The translations under genes and the position numbers were made by a program. Source: Cerrena zonata (Eukaryota; Basidiomycota; Agaricomycetes; Polyporales; Cerrenaceae). From it: a stretch of 64,000 nucleotides of DNA. The notes below the pieces were generated by a model. The model was not told where the DNA came from. It ran no database searches and worked only from the letters and a program-made list of their open reading frames with translations. Shown here piece after piece: positions 22,746 to 35,066 of this stretch; within the stretch, counting starts at the first letter, position 1; every line of letters starts with the position of its first letter. The stretch spans positions 868,001 to 932,000 of the forward strand of contig JASBNA010000008.1 of assembly GCA_038087015.1 (NCBI GenBank). Reading direction: 5' to 3'.

Positions 22746-24772
22746 GATAGCGGAAGTAAATCAAAAAGTCGTGAAGTCGTCACTGGAGTTTATGAGAAGG
22801 TTCAAGTCTCGTAGCTAGGAGGGATACGAGGGTAGTGGAAGTTCGAGAAGAAGTAGTGGAGTTCAGCCAGATTGTGCCCCGCCAGACTTATAGAGCATCG
22901 AGCAAGACAGGAGAGCCATCGACGTCATCTCTCCGCTCCTGGCCATGTCATCTGCGTCCTCTTCCATTTTGGGCTGCGATCTGTAGGCTGCCTAGTCGCA
23001 AGTGATGTCATGGCGTACGCAGACAGTCGAGCTATTTTGACTTCTGCCCCAGGCTGGGTCCTGTCAAGTAGCCTAGCCATAGAGTTGCCAGAGAGTCTCA
23101 ATGGCACTCCACCGCGCTGCGCCAGTAACCCATTACCCAGCACCAAAGTGGAAAGCCATCCGCCACAGATCCATTTATCTGGTGGAAATTGTGTCGCCTA
23201 AAGCGGTCGTAGGAGTGTATTGAATGCACAACTATTCGTCATGGATGGACATCTTGACGGTGACGACATGCAGTTAAAATGACAGGCGCTCATAGCACTC
23301 CTCGATCTTGCTCGCCTGCCATTTTCGGTCTACTGGGTCCGTACAAATGTTTAGCCAATGTCAGATGGTTTAAAGACAAGGACATCTCACTGAATACTGG
23401 TGTAACACAACATATATGGTCGAATCCTGAATGCTGAAGTTCCAAGTTGGGAATCTTTCCATGGTCCCGATTTTCCCTGTATATTTTATTGATATGTTTT
23501 TATTTTACATCATGGCCCGGAATACCCGGCTACTGGTACAGCAGAGAACATGCACTGCCACGACAGAGTCGCTTTTGATCAAACATTGTCCCGTTTATAC
23601 TTGTTGAGACATGTGCAGGAAGGTACGACTGTGAACACCCGGTATGGCGAAGGTTTCCCACATAGTACTTGTATTCTGCAACATAGCGGAATAGTCAATG
23701 TTTTGCGCCCCTCGATTAAGATTAGGGAATATCGAGAGTACAAATTGGGTTTCAATGCTGTATTTTTGACAAGCGTCGTAAGAGAATACCGCATATATCG
23801 GAGTTCTTCCGCTGGGCAGGAAAACATGAGGTTCACTCCTACGAATGCCGTAGTCCAAATTTGAACCAGAACATCTCGTCAAATGAGCGGAGGTGCATGC
23901 ATCCATAACGTAAAGATGAGCTCGGGACACAAAACCCAAGCTCCATCGTCCAAGACCACCGCACCGCGTCTCGCAAGGCCAGTCTCAGGACCAACGGCCC
24001 TAGCAAGGGGCCATGCCACCCAATAACCCTCGGGGTTCCAGTAAATTGAAAATGAAAAATCCACCGTTTTTCAGCCGATCATGTAAAATGCCGGCGAATG
24101 AAACTCTCTAGAGTCGGGAGAAGCGATGGGGGAGGTGTCCCTCGAGGATGAGAAGCCGGGCCTTTTCATTATCTTTAGCCGTACATATGGCAGTTCCTGG
24201 GATTCGTACGTACATGTTCGCCTCGCAATTTCAATACCGAGGACATAAGATTTCCTCGCTTGGCAGGATCATCGTCATCGTCATCGACCACCTTTAATCA
24301 GTGAGTGACCAGGTTAGTGGTCCTACCATGTCTTATAAGTCATTGATCGCGACCCAGAACGTGGTATTTCGGAAAAGTCGATGGTTTCTAGTGATCCGCA
24401 AGAGGTAAAAGAGCAAGATGATATACAAATTGAGGTCGGGCGAGCAATGCTCGAGAGGCATGTGGATCATCCCAGCTTGAGAGAGCAAGTGCCAGGGATA
24501 GTGATATGAACCCAAATGGAAGCCTAAAATATACAAATCGACGAAATCATAGCAATCTCGGCAATTAGGAGTTTGCTTCCTCGTAAAAAAATTCAGTGTG
24601 AAGCGGGGAGGCAAAAGAAGGGAGTATCGTGCAATGACGAAGTGACATCCGTGTTCTCACCCACGCGGACGAGGATACAATTTTACCTTTCCATTAGGAT
24701 CTCAAGCCTATCGATCTATCACGAGAGGGACTAGAACCCACTGTACCTGTCAATTACGAAGAGAAGTCCGTA
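22746..24772. other. Intergenic, no gene seen
   Basis: About 2 kb with the HAM1-like promoter on the left and the XPF 3' flank on the right. A short TCA/TCG-type triplet run is present near 24270-24285. Open frames here lack motifs. Confidence 0.5.
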
Positions 24773-27700
24773 CTATTTGCGTTCACCTTTATGTATGAAA
24801 TCCCAACATGCTTTCCCCGGCTCGACCCCTAAAATTTGCTGCACTTCCTTGAGCTCTAGCTCGCATAGCTCTTTCACGCTCTTCACTTTCCCCATCACGT
24901 GTTTCACATTCTTGGCCGTCACGCCCGGCAATGTCCTCAAGAGCTCTTCTGCAGACGTGTTGACCCCTGCTCCTGCGTTCGGATCTTCTTCCGCACCAAC
25001 GACGATGGCTTTTAGCGGATCGGGTTCTGGCTGGAGGGTCTTGAGATCATTAAAGATCTCCGCGGTGGCATATGGCGAGGAAGACCAGATGATTCGGAGT
25101 CGTGGGAAGGTCAGGGTAAGAAGAACGAGTTTAGATTGGATTGAAGATGAAGCGAGAGTGGGTTCTGACGGAGTCGCGGAAGGTTTTTTTGACGGAAACT
25201 TGCCCGAGGCTTTTGCATACGATTTTACTTCCGCTATCGTCTGCCGCGAACAGATTAATTAGGCGGAGGCACAAAGTATAAAGTAATACTAAAACATACG
25301 TCAAGGGAGAACGACTTGTGCTCTTCCCATTCGATCAGAAGGATGGGTTGTTTGTAATGAGCGGACATGAGCTCACACTGCGTGTATCTAGATTCAAATG
25401 AGACTTCAGCAAAACGAAGGTACCATATCATCACTTCACTCACAGTCGTCCGCTATTAAAACTCGACACCAAATCCGGAATACTTTTGCGCTCCACGCAT
25501 ATATCCGGAGTCAGAATGTAATCACCGACAGTCAGGGTGACAGGTATGACAAGTAAATTGGAAGCATGAAGCAGGGAAGGTAAAGAAGACCTAAACTCCC
25601 GCATGTCGACGATAACCTGGCTCTTTCATCAGCAAATCACCCGCAGGATACAGCGGATCTTACCTTGGCTGGCTCCACAGTGACATCCTTCCTACCCCCC
25701 GCAATTCTGGAATTCACGACCTTCATCAACGATTCAGTATCCCCTGATCTTCGTTGGTCCAAGATAGGATTGAGCATCGACTAGGAAAAAAACAGAGATG
25801 TTTGAACAAATCGAGAAAATCAGAGAAATCAAGAGGATCAGGCCCTCGATGGAGGTCCAACATCCCACACGACAATAGACGTACCCCACGCTCCCTGATG
25901 AGCTTTTCGAAAGACTCCTTCTCCCTTCTCACACCAGCGAGGTATTTCGCCTCTTCACAGCTATTATTGTATACCAACAGATAGATGCGAACTGCAAGTC
26001 CCGGATTCGCCTTCTTGTAAACCTTGGAGCACAGCACCATTAATACACAGTGATCAGATCACTTCACGTAACAGGTTCTAGCGTACCTCGATACGACGAA
26101 CGAAGTCCAGGTTCGGTTCGTACATGACGATGTAGCGTGGCTGGATTTCTGACAACATTTGTTCGTCGGTGTCATCGGAGTAGGCTCGCACAAGGACCTG
26201 TTTGGGAAGGTGCCACTAGTCCATAGTGTGTATCGAACTCTGAGCCAAAGTCAATCAGGCTTATGTCAATCTCCGAGATACCCATGAGTGGATTATCGCC
26301 ATGAGATGCGAGACTGTGAAGAAGAAAGATGAGAAGGAACGGAGATGGACAGGATATTGACATGAAAGTATCTTACAATTGAGCAATACTTTCGGGATTG
26401 TCGCCTGTATGCCCAGAACTTGAGGTTCCATTGCTATTTGCAGAAACGCCGGCATCTCTAGAACTGGAAGAAGCAGATGGGCCACCGCCTCTAACACGCC
26501 GTCGATTGGCAGCTCTGGCTTGTCTCTCTTTGTCCTTTCGTCTCAACGCCTCACTGATCTCGCTAGCAGCCAGTGCCACGCTCTTTTGGCCAGAAGGCAT
26601 AGCGAAGGGCGTTCGACCATCCTGTTTGCGTTCAGCTAGTTTGCCCTTCCACCACAAATACAAACGTAGTTTGTCCTCCATCATCTTGCGACCTTGCGAC
26701 CCTAACGGAGCGTCAGAGTTCATGGTGGACAGGAACTCAGGTAAGCACTTGAGAGGTCCTGACGGAAGACGTCATGATTAGGACGGTATCTGTTCCGGGA
26801 TCCCCTGAAGAACCATTAATCGCAGAAAGACTCTTTGTGACGCCAAACTTACGGAACGTTAACTGCGATGAACGTCGGATAATTTCTCCTTCGATCTCAT
26901 GCAACGCCTCCCCGACAAGACTCCATTTCGGGAGTTCCTCCAAAACAGGATCCATCCCGTCGGGGAGCCACCTGGGCCTCTTTCTCCCCTTGTCATTATT
27001 TGGCTTCGGAATCTTCACGCGACCTTCAATTTCATCCAACGCATCCCAGTCCGCCTGCTCTGGATCTTCCTCCGGTGTAATCTTAGTCGTCGGAGCGCCC
27101 ATCGTGTAGCATCGTCGTTTTGCAAACGTGAATATGATGTTGGCAGCATCTGTGAGCATCCATGGTGACTGGTTCTGACGTGCATTTCCGGCCTCGTTGT
27201 GTGTGTTTGATTCAATCAGCGTCTCCAAATACGCATGGAACGCAAGCGCGTCGTATGATAGTAGGTACCTGGTATTTCCATTCCCATTTCAAAAGGTATC
27301 TCAATGAAACCAGAGGAAGGGGCACGTACAAAAGAAGACGTCGGAGGGTGGCAAGATCGCTTACGAGCTGTTTGGTCCTGGGACCCACCTTGTGCCATAC
27401 CGGGTCGAGCTGACGTCGGACCAATATATCGAACGACCTGAAATACGCATTGTCGACATTCAGGTCGTCCAAGTCCAACTGAAGGTTTTCCGTGAGCCTG
27501 AGAACCCCTGTCGGATAGATGCGTGAACGGACATACAGTCGAATTGGAGCGCTTCAATTCCGACAGAGTGGTGCTCATACACTGTACAATCGCACCGTGA
27601 ATCTCTTGCATGTACTCCGTCATTCCAATTGTCAGCTGGAGCACAGAACGGTCTCGACCGAGACAATCAATAACCTCCTGATGGAATCTATCCAAAGGGA

Positions 27701-28505
27701 AAGAGTACAAGACGCCATAGAGTAGTCAGATCGTGAACGATAATAAAGATGACCGCTCAAAAGCCGTGTTGGTGGCGTACCGAGGGTAAATGTAGACCTT
27801 CCGAAGCTGGAGTTCTTTCATGATCGTTCGTAACGGTGACATCCCGCTGGTAATGTGCTCAGGCTGGTCGGAAAATGCCTTGAAGAACCCATTCTGGTTC
27901 TTCTCCCGGTAGAGACGAAGGATGAATGCTTCCGAAGAAGTCGGCGTGGCTCTAAAGTTTTGCATCGTGTGCGAGTGCAGGTGCGAGAACGCGTGTTCGA
28001 GATTCACGACGTCAATTGGGGCACAAACTTGAACGTTCACGGACGTGAACCCACCTCTCAGCGTGTAACATAATTATCCCGGTAATGAGGTTAGTGGGAA
28101 TGTCGCCCGTTAACATGTCTACAGTCAAGATTTGAGACGTGACGGAAAGCACACCGCCCTTCTTGTACAACTCCTGTCTGAAAGGCTTCCATAAATCCCA
28201 AATGTAGACCACAACAACCGCGAGAAAGGGTGCACAAACCGTTCTTTCCTGCCCGTTTCAAATCCGACGATTCTCAGACCGGGGTTTCGACAACCCATGA
28301 GACCCAGTTCTTCGCCGATAGCCGATTCTTCCTCTGACGATGCGTTCACGAGAATGACCAAGTTCTGAGAAGAGTAGTATATCTGTAATAGTTTGCACAC
28401 TATCCGGCGCAGACCAAGACCTCTTGCTATCAATAAGAGTTCGCTTGTAGAGGGGTCATGCATTTTCTCCAAGACTTCCTTGTGAAATGACAGTAATGTG
28501 GCCAT
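24773..28505 (-). CDS. DNA repair endonuclease XPF (Rad1/Rad16)
   Basis: A multi-exon gene. The ATG at 28503-28505 gives [15 protein letters not shown], matching XPF's LPFHRELL start. The inactive helicase-like part follows: [76 protein letters not shown] and [14 protein letters not shown]. The middle domain has [20 protein letters not shown] and [20 protein letters not shown]. The ERCC4 nuclease domain has [40 protein letters not shown] and [11 protein letters not shown], keeping the catalytic GDY...ERKxxxD residues. The tandem helix-hairpin-helix end includes [20 protein letters not shown] and stops at 24773-24775. With Ercc1/Rad10 it cuts the 5' side of bubbles in nucleotide excision and crosslink repair in the nucleus. 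Exons read so far are in phase. The unknown gene upstream ends only about 115 bases before the start. Confidence 0.95.
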
Positions 28506-28619
28506 GTTGAAGAGTTTCAAGTGAGATGACGGAGTACTCAGAATGACTTGTGTGGCCCGGGAGTGATAGTGGACCTCGAACTAAGGTTATTTAGCTTGTC
28601 AAGCGAAGATCTTCCGTAC

Positions 28620-29949
28620 TCAGAGTTGCCGGGAGAACTTGGTATTGAATAGATCCTGGTTCGAATTCACATCAAGCACCTTGTGTCTATGTGCCTGTAA
28701 TTTCCCGCGGTGAATTAAGAAACACGTTAGGTAAGTCCACAGTACCTGTTCTGGGAGCAGCTTTTCCGGCTTCGAAGAACTACAGGCAAGAAGGCGATAT
28801 TGTTCCAAGGTCCTGGTGAGGGTCACAAACGCGTGGAAAGGGCTCAATCCGAACACCCGCTCTCGGCAATCAACAACTCTTCCCAACTTGGAAGGTGTAG
28901 TGCTTCGAAAAACGCATTCCAGTATTGTCTAATCCTTAACTCAGGACCTTCAACAGTATCGTAGAGCTTAATCAGGATAACCCGCTCTGAGGTGAAAAAT
29001 ATGAAATCAGACGGAGCGCGACGGTTCGAGACAGCCATATGGTACTGATCCAGCATTCCGTCTTTACACGTAAAACAACGCAAATAAACGACCGACCAAC
29101 AACAGTTTTTTGATTAAGCTTATTTCATACTTCATCTCGCGCCTGGACACCTTGGCATACGGGATACAGCTAAGTCAAAAGTAGCTTCATGGTTCTCAGG
29201 ACGGGCATTCTCGTGAGTCGTGTTGAATTGGGTGTACCTGGTTGGGATGGTTCTATGAAATCCAGGTCGGAACACGCATGAACATATGATTGGAACATAC
29301 CATGTACGGCTAGCATATCGCGGAGAAACTGAATGAGGTGCCGATGACAGGACCTTGCAGTCCCTGCGGCGTTCACTTGGAAACCAATCCGCTCAACGAG
29401 CGAGGGAAATAAGCCAATTCCGCACGAGAGAAGATGGGAAGGGAGATGCCGGTTGCATTACACTATTGAAACAGGGTATGTATTGTTTCTTTGTGGAATG
29501 TTCATAGCCTTTGCTACTGAGAGAAGAAACCCCTACTTGCGCAGTCATCAGCGACGATCTATATTTTCTGGGGAGACAAGTCGTGAGTAATAATCACCGG
29601 TAAAAATGTGTCCCGTGCGGCATGAAATGTCACGATCGTATGCTCACCGCTGAGCAATCTAGGATACCGATCTTTGAGCCTTCGATTATAGCACCAACAT
29701 ATCATTCTCCTCTATACACCAATACAATGGGCGTCCATGCCTGTCTTCTGTGATAAGATCCCAAACTGCTTCTTTGAGGGATCGTCGTTGACATACATAG
29801 ACTGGTCCGTCATTTGTTGTGTTCGATTTGGTCCAAGTGTTTCTATTTGGCCGGGGCGGCGAGCTGGTCTGAGCCACTACACCCGGAGGTACACGACTTG
29901 AAGGTCTAAAACGACAGTTCCGGTATGTGGTATGCTGCGAATACCACAA
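28620..29949 (-). CDS. Unrecognised multi-exon gene upstream of XPF
   Basis: Several protein-like exons on the minus strand, with no family recognised. From the right: VYVCQRRSLKEAVWDLITED and RHGRPLYWCIEENDM (about 29700-29830), YNRRLKDRYPRLLS ending at a GTGAGC donor (about 29650), and CNATGISLPIFSRAELAYFP (29430 region) ending at GTGAAC. Next are RYTQFNTTHENARPENHEAT (29200 region), DQYHMAVSNRRAPSDFIFFT (29020 region), and TPSKLGRVVDCRERVFGLSP then FHAFVTLTRTLEQYRLLACS (28800-28890). After an intron GTACTG...TTACAG comes AHRHKVLDVNSNQDLFNTKF, stop at 28620-28622. Two joins (about 29700 and 28900) change frame without an obvious intron, so the model is incomplete or the gene is damaged. The start codon is not established; 29949 is only the outer edge of the open frame. 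Confidence 0.45.
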
Positions 29950-32043
29950 TCAACAAGTAGGAACGCCTCATGCCGAAGACACGTGTAGATTGAGTCCCTT
30001 CATTCGAAGTCTAATTGTCTGCCGAGAAAACGCCAGGGAAACAGAAGGGTCAGTAACCATTATCAATAATAGTTCAGCCTTGATTTCCAAGGCGAGTCTA
30101 ACGAAGTGAATTAAATTGAAGTTTTCTTCATTTTTCCGATAGTAATTATCGGATACGTCGGGCTAGTCTATCTAGAAAACCAGATGGACTTCTGTGGGAT
30201 CGGCAAATTCAAGCAAGGGACCAGAGTCCCTAGTGAGACTCGGAAGAGGCGTCGTTGAAATGGTATCGGGCAGCGTCAAGTAGTATTCTTCACACGTTGA
30301 ATAAGCGTGGTGATCTGGGAGTGAATGGGAACTGAATTGGGAGCCAGTCTTTTTTCGATGGCGAAGCCAAGCGAGCGGCATTCTGATATGCGAGGAAGGG
30401 CATTTGCAGGGTATGGAAACAAGTGAAATGTCCTACCAGAAGGGAGAGGATAATTCTGAACTCTCTCGTGTGAAAGACAACGCTGGAGAAACCCGTTCCT
30501 TGTTTCGATTTCGGCAACTCAACGTTACTGTCGATGAGCCCACGTTTCCAATGAGAAACCTCCGTGCGAAGAGAAACTCTCTATTTTAATATTAGCTGGA
30601 AAACTCAAGGTCTTTCGAATAGAGGGAAGGACCCTGATCACTTTGTGTAGACATGTGTTATGACGGAGTCCACAGCACCAGACTATAACGTTGAGCATTG
30701 AGATCGCTATACAACGTCATCCCACGTTAGTCCTATTTCCGAATGCCGAGATGTAGGAGTTTGGGTTTGCAAACGATCATCATTTGCCAGTTAAGTAAAC
30801 ATGGATCGCCATACGACCTATAAAGCAGATTGAACTATAATGTGTTCTCAGGATAGAAGCAGTGATAGAAAAGACGAATATAGGCCAAGGTCGAAGCAGT
30901 GACGGCGAAGCAACAATGACCGCAGCATCATCAGCTCATCACGATGAATAAGGTAATCCCAGGAAAGTCATGGTCGCTCATCCCTGAAGGGAATGAGACC
31001 GCCAGGGCAGTGCTGTTATGTGTCCCATACACGTCCAGCGAAGCGTTCGGCGGAGATGTAGCTTTAGAAATACGTACACAAAACGCGCTACAGTGTACAG
31101 AATCCCTCAGTGCTTCTCCAAGGGGTAAACAAGAAGCCTGATGACATGGTTGGTTGGTGATTCATGTTCCTGATGCCAATAGAAGAATGCAGAACAGTTA
31201 AACCGTGCGTTCCCGAGAGATTGTCTAGCTCCAGGTATTTCGCAAGACTCGGCCCTGTGTACACATTATGTTGCATATCATAGTAGTTCCCGGTAAGCTC
31301 GCACTGTGTATCTCCACGACGAACGGTGAAGCCTGGGGGAGCCGGGGTGTGAGGGGTCTCTACGACACATTTAACTTTGGGTGCTTACTAATCAGCACAC
31401 TCTAGACACACCAAATGCGTTCTGCAGAAGACAATATTTGTGCACAGGCCACAGCGAGGTAAATTTAACGATCGGAGATGAATAAGAAGGGACGGCAGAT
31501 CAAGCAAATCGTCGCGTGTAGAAAGAGACTCGGGTGTTGCCAGATTGTGCCATTTGAATCAATGCAAAACAAACTTCGGCGGCGTAGACTTGCGGGAGGG
31601 TGAGCAGACTCGGCGTGTGCCGTGGAGGACGGGTATCAAAAGAAAGAGGGTCCATATGTATGTTCTGGGCCAAGTACGGAAGAGCAAAACGGACATTTCA
31701 TTGAACGACGACGTCTGAAGCGAGCATTGACGTGGGTGACGGCGGGATAGATGACATATGCTGCCTAGGGAGAGCAGTCTCTGCATGGGTTTTGAAAGGT
31801 CCACGGTGACTGCGAACGGGCAAGAGACGGTGGAATGCAGAAGGAGGCGATGGCGGGGGATGCCGAGGCTCGCTGGGTTCATCACCTTTCATCACACGAC
31901 CCTGGGGACGGAGGCAGCCGAGAGGGCGATGGGATCTGAAGTGGCCAGTGAGATCTCCCCTTGCAGCTGCCACCTTCGTCAGTTAAATAAAAAATGGACA
32001 GCCCGCCCCTCTTAAGCCTTCCCCCTCTTGATTCATCTGTGCC
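29950..32043. other. Intergenic, no gene seen
   Basis: About 2.1 kb between the divergent unrecognised gene and cyclophilin. Small frames on both strands have no motif. The right end, from about 31.5 kb, is the cyclophilin promoter side. Confidence 0.5.
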
Positions 32044-33039
32044 ATGGCCTCGTACGTTCCTAAAATCGCTTACTTGCTCCAGCCAGAAACTCACAACTGG
32101 AGGCACAGCGGCCCTGACGTCTATGTATGTTCCGTTGTTCCTCCATCTACCATCACCCCACGCTCACACCCTCCAGTTCGAAATCTCGATAGACGGTACC
32201 CCTGCCGGTCGTCTCGTATTTAGACTCTTCGACTCCGTTGTCCCCCAAACTGCTCGCAACTTTCGTGAGCTTGCTACGGGGCAGCATGGCTTCGGCTACC
32301 TACACACTATATTCCACCGGGTAATAACAGATGTACGTCCTTCCCCTCCCATGAACCGAGAATCGATTAGCTCGACGACGACGACGACCCACACTCTGTT
32401 GGCCATCACCCGAAACTTCTTACAACGTCGACCGGCCTCGTCAAGAGACGAAGGCATCCTCTTCTTTCTCACCTTGCTCTCATCATCGCCTCATCTGAAT
32501 AGATCCTGTTTAGTTCATGATCCAAGGCGGTGAAATCCCCGCAAGAGGTGACGGCTCGGGAGGAAAGTCCATCTATGGAATGACATTTCGAGGTACTTCT
32601 CAGGCACTGTTCCCTATCGTCCGTGACATCATTAACTAAGATGGCCCTCCGATATAGACGAGAACTTTCGCCTCAAGCATGACCGCCCGGGCCTGATCTC
32701 CATGGCCAACCGTGGTCCAAATACAAATTCTTCCCAGGTTAGCTAACCTAGCATTCGTTGTCCCTACTCATATTGACCGTCTTTCTAGTTCTTCATCACA
32801 ACAACACCTGCTCCATGGTGCGACTTGAAAAACGTCGTCTTCGGTAAGTCTTCGCATCATAGACTACTCGCCGGCTTTTCTCCATCAGCGGGCCAGACTG
32901 AATCTTCCCTCTCTTCCCCGCAGGCGAAGTGATCGAAGGCATGGAGCTCGTTCATCGGATCCAGGGCTATTCTTCAGATCACATCTTGCGACGACCCTCC
33001 GCCGACATCGTCGTTACCAAATGTGGTGTCATTACATGA
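32044..33039 (+). CDS. Cyclophilin-type peptidyl-prolyl cis-trans isomerase
   Basis: Exons on the plus strand rebuild a single cyclophilin domain. [55 protein letters not shown], then after an intron [20 protein letters not shown] and YGMTFR, then [46 protein letters not shown] and [19 protein letters not shown]. The stop TGA is at 33037-33039. Catalytic and ligand residues are kept: Arg and Phe in FHRVI..F, Gln in MIQGG, and Phe and Trp in [10 protein letters not shown], which predicts an active, cyclosporin-binding enzyme. Two N-termini are possible. Read straight, the ATG at 32044 adds about 20 extra residues. Splicing a GTACGT...CACAG intron of about 57 bases just after the Met gives MASGPDVYFEIS, which fits the family better. 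Role: protein folding in the cytosol. Confidence 0.93.
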
Positions 33040-33099
33040 GACACTGACGTCTAGCTTCTTCGACTCTATTTATTTGCTTTCGCCCTCCACTTGATCATT

Positions 33100-35066
33100 G
33101 TGTACAATAGTAAGAATTTACTAACTAATGTATATTCCATTGCTTCCTCACGATCCAAGGCTCTCCGATATCTCCGAGCTTGTCGCCTTCTCCAACTTTA
33201 CTTCATGTCTCCATTGACATATATCTGTTCGCTGTTACTCAGCTTGACGACGACATCATTCACTTGGCTACACTACACACCCGTTGTTTTGTCTAAATTT
33301 TACTCAGCTGCTGATCAAGCATCAGAATATTTTCCTCAGAAGTGCATGTTTGCGAGACAAGTGTCAAGCTACAAGCCAGATCTGATGCCCAACCATCAAG
33401 TCTCAGGCCTCAAGTGGCCTTCGCCAGTGCCAACACTAGTTCAGGCTTACTATGTTCCTCGGTCATTCTTAACCCCACAATCAACTGGGTCATGCAGACA
33501 ACGAGGTGCGATTCCATTGCCCGCCACTTGCTAATTCATTTCTCGTAGTACTGACATAGTCCGTCCGTACACGGAGTGAATCAGAACGAATCTATCGCAC
33601 CCTCTCAGTTCCTTGAAACACTTCATATAGACATGTCTCCTCTAATCCAGACCGGTATTGCCATTTTCATCGCAAGTCTCTATATCTAGATTGTCAATAT
33701 GTCTCGATCCCGCTTTCATCTTCCGGTTATCCGTCAGGTTCGGAGAGTTCGAGACTCTTATGGTTGATGAGCCATGATTTTCGGAAAGTAAGATCCGTCC
33801 TCGTTCATGTGTTATCTGTGAACATGACTTTCCGTGGCTCATATCTAGCAATTACAATTACAGATAGTTTCTTTCTGATGGGACCGTGCTACCGTGGGTT
33901 CTACCATACTGTGAATAGAGTATAGAGTGTCCGTTTGCAAGAAAGAACGAGAGAGCGTCTCCGCACGTTATTGTTGGTGAGCTAAATCCTTCTAATGACG
34001 TTGGAACTGACCTCACTCAATCTTAATCCCACTAGGTACTAGTCGTGTTATGTTCCTAGGCGTAGTCTGATTGAAGTGTGTAGACTCTATCGCCCAGGCT
34101 CAAGATATTCATAGACCATTCGAAGGACTTCGATGAGCCGTTAGCTCCGTTCCCCATATACATCAAGTTTATCCTAAGTATCAGCAGCTCACTATGGGTT
34201 CCTACCACCCCCATCACAAGACCGAAGAGATCCAAAACGGGCAAAGTGCTACACACTCACAGGCAGGTCTGCCGAGGAAGGGCAAATCGATATCGGCCAC
34301 TCAAAGACGGGACGGTCGAGAAAATGCGTCCTTGCCCAAGTTCAGATTTTATGATTCTCAGTCTGATTAACCAGAGCTAATCCTCATACCAACGAGTCGG
34401 TATCCAGGGATAGACTCAGAATCACTTATCACTATGTTCGTTGATATACCCGGGATAACACCAGTCCATCATCATGACGGAACTGGCGCTGTGTGCTCAA
34501 CAAGGCCCCATAGACACCATCCAGTGTCCAAGATGACAAGAGGGGTCAGGGGCTTGGTACGGCGGAAATACTGTGTTCTCTCCGACGGTAGACGGGTCGA
34601 TATCGTATTGCAAGCCTGAGTGGGATTTTAATGTCCGTATGCCGAGGTGAATGAAGGACTGCCGTGTGTTGCTTCCATGCTCTGATACGAAATAACTAGT
34701 CGCAGGGGGAATTTGTTTTTTTTAAAAACGAAACTTGGGTACATGCATACGATGATTGCGACCTGTTAGACATTTGTTGATGGTCGCTGAACATGAACGT
34801 GGGCGGCAAGTTCCGCGCTATGCTAATGTTGAGTACGAACAGCCGTTTAGTGTTGAAATTCAGAACATCGAGGCTCGCTACCAATCGTGTCAGTCCTATC
34901 GAAGGGATAACATTGAGCGGGTGCTTCAAGATGGAGAGGACGCAAATGAGAACGAGTCGGTCGAAGAGGGACGGACGGGATAGGTAATATGTGTAAAGTT
35001 TCCTATTTGCTTGGCATGCTCGATAGATAGGATTATGAAACTAGATCAGACTCTTGCGACACGTAT
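33100..35066 (+). repeat. Tandem duplication, unit 1 (diverged)
   Basis: This segment matches unit 2 (35067-37000) in order along its length, with many substitutions and indels. Matching anchors include CTGATCAAGCAT (33310/35158), TGCGAGACAAGTGTCAA (33350/35190), GTAAGATCCGTCC (33788/35640), ACACCAGTCCATCAT (34456/36416), GTGTGCTCAACAAGGCCCCA (34490/36455), TGGTACGGCGGAAATAC (34555/36512) and TTTGTTGATG (34773/36719). Its right end holds a decayed first exon of the LENG1-like gene. Exact borders are estimates. Confidence 0.8.
34840..35060 (+). pseudogene. Decayed first exon of the LENG1-like gene
   Basis: The frame reads YQSCQSYRRDNIERVLQDGE and SVEEGRT, against HKSYHPYRRDNIERVRQDEE and AVEEGRM in the intact gene at 36865. 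The Met, the MGKLNIAHHK start and the rest of the coding region are missing or altered, and a TAG follows soon after. The intron-like remnant and a trace of the next exon (GAAACTAGATCAG...) continue to about 35060. It is a remnant of unit 1 of the tandem duplication, with no sign of function. Confidence 0.75.

Noticed and set aside
28655..28675. GGTTCGAATTC resembling a tRNA T-loop
   Set aside because: No matching acceptor stem, anticodon arm or length; it lies inside an exon of the unrecognised gene.
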